DNA of 64,000 bases from Apiospora phragmitis (lineage: Eukaryota; Ascomycota; Sordariomycetes; Amphisphaeriales; Apiosporaceae). Below the pieces are notes generated by a model. The model did no database searches. It was given only the letters and a program-made list of their open reading frames with translations, and was not told where the DNA came from. This document shows positions 60,901 to 64,000 of this stretch, piece after piece. The position numbers were made by a program, and so were the translations under genes. How positions within the stretch are numbered: position 1 is the first letter of the stretch; every line of letters starts with the position of its first letter. The stretch is taken from NCBI GenBank assembly GCA_038363925.1, contig JAQQWL010000011.1:8122001-8186000 (forward strand), given 5' to 3'.

Positions 60901-61498
60901 CATGGCTTGATCCCCCACCGATTTCTTGGCATCATGATGACTTCGCCTGGCGGTGGCGGCGCGCAGCTGAGGTGTAACTTGGGCTGGCCAGACTCGAGCA
61001 AACAGCATGAACCCCCAATATCAGACTTTGGGTAATTGATCACCCGAAGAAGGGAAAGACGCGCTTCTCGCGTTACACCGAGCGGAGGACCACATACAAT
61101 CACTTCGCTCGGTTGATTAACCGACTTCCTACAGATCTGTATCCGCCACTTTTCCAGCTCTTCCTGGGTCCATTCGTAAGTGGACTATTGTTGACAATGC
61201 CAGCAAGGCCAAACAGAGATAGTACTTTGCCCAGGAAAACACTAAGAGGCATGTGAACCTTTCTGCTGCCACCGCAAACGCTCCATGGTTCGTCACAACG
61301 ACACCATCATGACAACCCAGCAACAACATCAGAGTAATCAAAGCGATAGTTTACATCATCGACGTGGCAAATAAGGGAAAGTATTTTTAATTGACATACT
61401 ACTAACGTTACAGCATGTTCGATTAGATCATTACACAAGCCTCCAAATTAAACCACAGCCAATCAATCTCCTCTTCTCAGTTCTCCAACGCTCCATGC
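57977..61498. other. Long intergenic region with a pentanucleotide microsatellite
   Basis: 3.5 kb without a recognisable gene. Promoter and leader of the large gene on the left; a CAGGT tandem (six copies, 58,511-58,540) and C/T-rich stretches occur. The open frames lack domain patterns. The right end is the 3' flank of the next minus-strand gene. Confidence 0.5.
58511..58540. repeat. (CAGGT)6 microsatellite
   Basis: Six perfect head-to-tail copies of CAGGT followed by a partial AGGTCAG. Confidence 0.95.
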
Positions 61499-62984
61499 TT
61501 ATTTCATGAAACCCGCCTCACCGTCTCCAGTAGAGTCGGTCATGGGGTTAAGGCGGTTCAACAAGCCCGATTGCTTCCTACCACCCTCCTCGTGTGATGA
61601 TACCTTCTCCGCGCGGCCATGCTCCCCGGCGCGGGTGGAATCGTAGGCGCCCGGCTTGCGCTTGTCGTACATCTCTGAGTCGTCCATGAAGCCCTTGCCC
61701 GAGTCCGAACGGGCGTGGCGGGTTCCCGACGACGTCGCATTTCCGACGTCTCGGGCGGACGTGCCAGTCGTGCCGGAGGTCGTAGTGTTTGTGGTGCGAC
61801 CAGCAAGCCCAGCGAGGCCGCTTGTGGTGCCACCTGTGGTAGCGCCGGTGGTGCCGGTGGTGGAAGTGTTATCGCGACCGCACCTCATAGCCATCGCGGC
61901 AGCCGAGGCGGCGGCGCCTCCGGTACTTCCGGTGGCGCCACTGTCGTGGCTGATGCTTGATGAGGAAGACATCGGGTTGCGGCCGCCGGTCATAGACTCA
62001 TCGACCATGGCAGTGCGACCCGTGGAGTACGTGTTGCCGCCAGTGGTGCCCATCTTGGTTGAGGAGGTGCCCACCATATTACCTGTGCTAGACGAAGACA
62101 TGGTGTTTTGGTGACTGGCGTGGTGGGTACGATGATCCTTCCGGCCGCCCTCTTCGTTGAAGTCGCCGTGGAAAGTGTGTCCCTCAAGCGGATCCTTGTT
62201 GGACTCGTGGCTGCGGTGCAAAACCTTCTCCACGCCGCCGACATCCTCGGGCTGGCCCTCGAAGTTGTCGTAGCGTTCGTCACGGCCGTGGAGGAGGCCG
62301 CCCTGGCGTTGCCAGTCGGACATGGTGACGGTGGGAAGCGTGGTGGTCTGGTGGTGCTGCGCCTTGTTGTGATGCGTCTCATGGACGGGCACGGTGGTGT
62401 GGACGACATGGGGCTCGATGGTCTCCTTATGGACTACAGGCTGGATGGTCTCGTGGAGATGGCTGTAGGTTTCTATGTTAGTAAAGAGTTCATCGAAAGA
62501 TGTACTGATGACCAAGGTTTGGGTTAACATACTGGTGAACATGCTCTCCCTCGACAACAGGGGCGTGGGCCTTGGTGCGAGTGGTGTCATGGACAACCCG
62601 CTCATCGTGGAAGCCCTCGGTCTCGGCCGCGAGCCGGCATCTGGTCTCCTCGATATTGCGGTGGTCAAACTCGCGGTGCTCTACGCCGCCGAGCTTGTGG
62701 TGGTGTTGCTCGGGCAGAACCTCTTGGGCCTGGACCGGCTGTATCGTTTGGTGGTCTAAGAACATACTCTGTCAGCAAATGCGTTTCATTAAGGAGTATT
62801 ACAGGGGCTCGCTCGTACAGTGGTCTTGGTGTACTTCTCGGTCAACGGCTCTGTTGATGTTTTCATGTTGCTGGGGCTTGACCGTCTCGTGCTCGACTGC
62901 TGGGGCAGTGGCAGAGTGGACTGTGGTGTCGTGGTGGCCCGACTTCGAGGTGAAGTCGCGGATCGCTTGCTTGGCCTTCTCCAT
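61499..62984 (-). CDS. Hydrophilic 'allergen'/LEA-like fungal protein
   Basis: Exons 62,984-62,819, 62,755-62,533 and 62,462-61,499; introns GTACGA..TTAG (63 bp) and GTATGT..ACAG (70 bp, branch TTAAC or CTAAC); 450 residues, frame intact. The N-terminal half is very rich in His, Glu and Gln with repeated blocks of the type H-E-x-I-x-P-V and E-V-H-Q-D-H/E-H-V-H-H-H, and E-V-L-P-E-Q-H-H-H-K. The family is commonly annotated 'allergen' in fungal genomes, without a known enzyme activity. The C-terminal 200 residues are a Gly/Ser/Thr-rich repeat region (T-T-G-x-T-T-G). No signal peptide or membrane segment; a cytosolic stress-protective (LEA-like) or metal-binding role is inference. TATA-like sequence is not evident in the short leader. 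Confidence 0.82.
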
Positions 62985-64000
62985 TACTGCGGGTTTGCGA
63001 GATGTTGGTGTTTGTGTGTGTGTGGAGGATTGGGTATTGGATAAGAGAGCTTCGGTTGGATCTTGGTGGCAAAGGCGATGATGGAAGTAGGTTATATGTT
63101 CTGATTGAATCAAGGGTTCTATCTGTTCCTCCTCCATGAGCCAGCAATGCTATCTATATATTGACAGTGTTTTGACGTATCCCTTTCGTGTAGCTCGAAC
63201 AAGCTGGGACGTCATCTCCCACCCATAGCGCTGATTCGATCGAACTAATTGGAAACTGACGCAAACACTCTGGCGATGATGACAGATCGAAGCCAGTGGG
63301 AATCCTTACGGGTGATCCTACACAATGACTCCTTCATAGAGGTGCCAAAGCTCACCGGGTATCCAAACGACGCCAGAAAGAAGTCGGCGCGCTACCCCGA
63401 TCGACGATCAGGGACTGCTGTTGTCACATAGCTCCAGCACCATCAGCCACCAGACGCCCAGCTCAGGGGCTGGGGCTTCTCTTGTGAGCTGCCAAGAAAG
63501 CTTGGTATCGACGGGATATATGAACCGATGTCGACATTTGCTGGTCGACCTGGCTAATCCGGCAACCCACTGGAGTCCGATGAGCCATGGGGTAGAGATG
63601 AGGGGGGTGGATCTACATCTACATAGGGCCAGACGCTATTGCAAGTGACGATTCTATCATTTAATATGGCATTTAACAATAGATCGAGTGGGCCGTCAAA
63701 AGATCCGGTTCTTCCGGCTGTTTCCCCGGCTCTCTAGTGGTATTATACTTCGAGCAGAGAGCAAAGATAAGCACGGTGATAGCCCCGTATGAGATATTCA
63801 CGTGAAATTGATAAAGACACATAAACTCGCTGACACCTCATCAGATACCGAGTCGTTGAGATAGATTCTACAGTAATCGTGGCACGAGTACCAGGCTGAT
63901 GGCATTCCGACGGAAGCCTGTCTTATGCTCTCTACAGTACGTCAACAAACAGACATAGCTCTTGATCCTCTTGTTGCGGGTGCGAACCAAGCCTCATCAT
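62985..64000. other. Promoter of the allergen-like gene and unassigned end of window
   Basis: A (GT)n run at about 63,010-63,022 lies in the leader (CA-rich on the coding strand). A TATATA at 63,153-63,158 could be the TATA element of the minus-strand gene. From 63,250 to the end no gene pattern is recognised. Confidence 0.45.

Overview
The window comes from a filamentous ascomycete (Pezizomycotina, most likely Sordariomycetes). It has short GT-AG introns, fungal gene families (Atf1-type bZIP, Mis12-complex Dsn1, Erv25, SDHAF2) and a sharp two-compartment base composition. Positions 1-30,700 are very AT-rich. Their transposon reading frames are destroyed almost only by C>T and G>A changes (CAG/CAA to TAG/TAA, TGC to TAC), the signature of repeat-induced point mutation (RIP). 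From about 30,710 to the end the composition is balanced, with ordinary single-copy genes and long intergenic spaces. No species is assigned.

The left 30 kb is a nest of transposable elements whose order can partly be read. An old Ty3/gypsy element (plus strand, 5' LTR remnant at 11,230, body to about 18,450) was hit in its 5' LTR by a Ty1/copia element (remnant 9,920-11,229). That copia is abutted by a minus-strand gypsy array in LTR-internal-LTR-internal order (1-9,917). The body of the old gypsy carries a small terminal-repeat element (TRIM, 14,568-15,027) and is followed by a pogo/Fot1-type DNA transposon. That transposon was split by a complete copia element (19,777-27,139, target duplication CCGAA). 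Inside this copia lie a hardly mutated solo gypsy-type LTR (20,027-20,754, target duplication CCCTT) and a second TRIM (21,346-21,840). A third TRIM (27,898-28,353) and a second pogo-type element with terminal inverted repeats (28,523-30,381) complete the nest.

The right 33 kb holds ten protein genes. Plus strand: a glutathione-transferase-fold protein, atf1 (stress bZIP regulator), dsn1/mis13 (kinetochore) and the U1 snRNP C protein. Minus strand: a small secreted protein, a Cys-rich putative zinc-binding protein, SDHAF2 (succinate dehydrogenase flavinylation factor), erv25 (p24 cargo receptor of COPII vesicles), a 1,113-residue disordered protein, and a hydrophilic 'allergen'/LEA-like protein. 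erv25 and the U1-C gene share a 524-bp divergent promoter region. The genes do not form one pathway.

Points most worth a second look: the TRIM family whose 129-130-bp repeats contain a tRNA-like A box; a conserved antisense reading frame between integrase and 3' LTR in the gypsy family; a RIP-spared island inside a mutated copia element; single-base frame breaks in atf1, dsn1 and U1-C, mostly next to C or G runs; and a TAG in the U1-C gene that looks like a mutated CAG followed by a further 35 in-frame codons.
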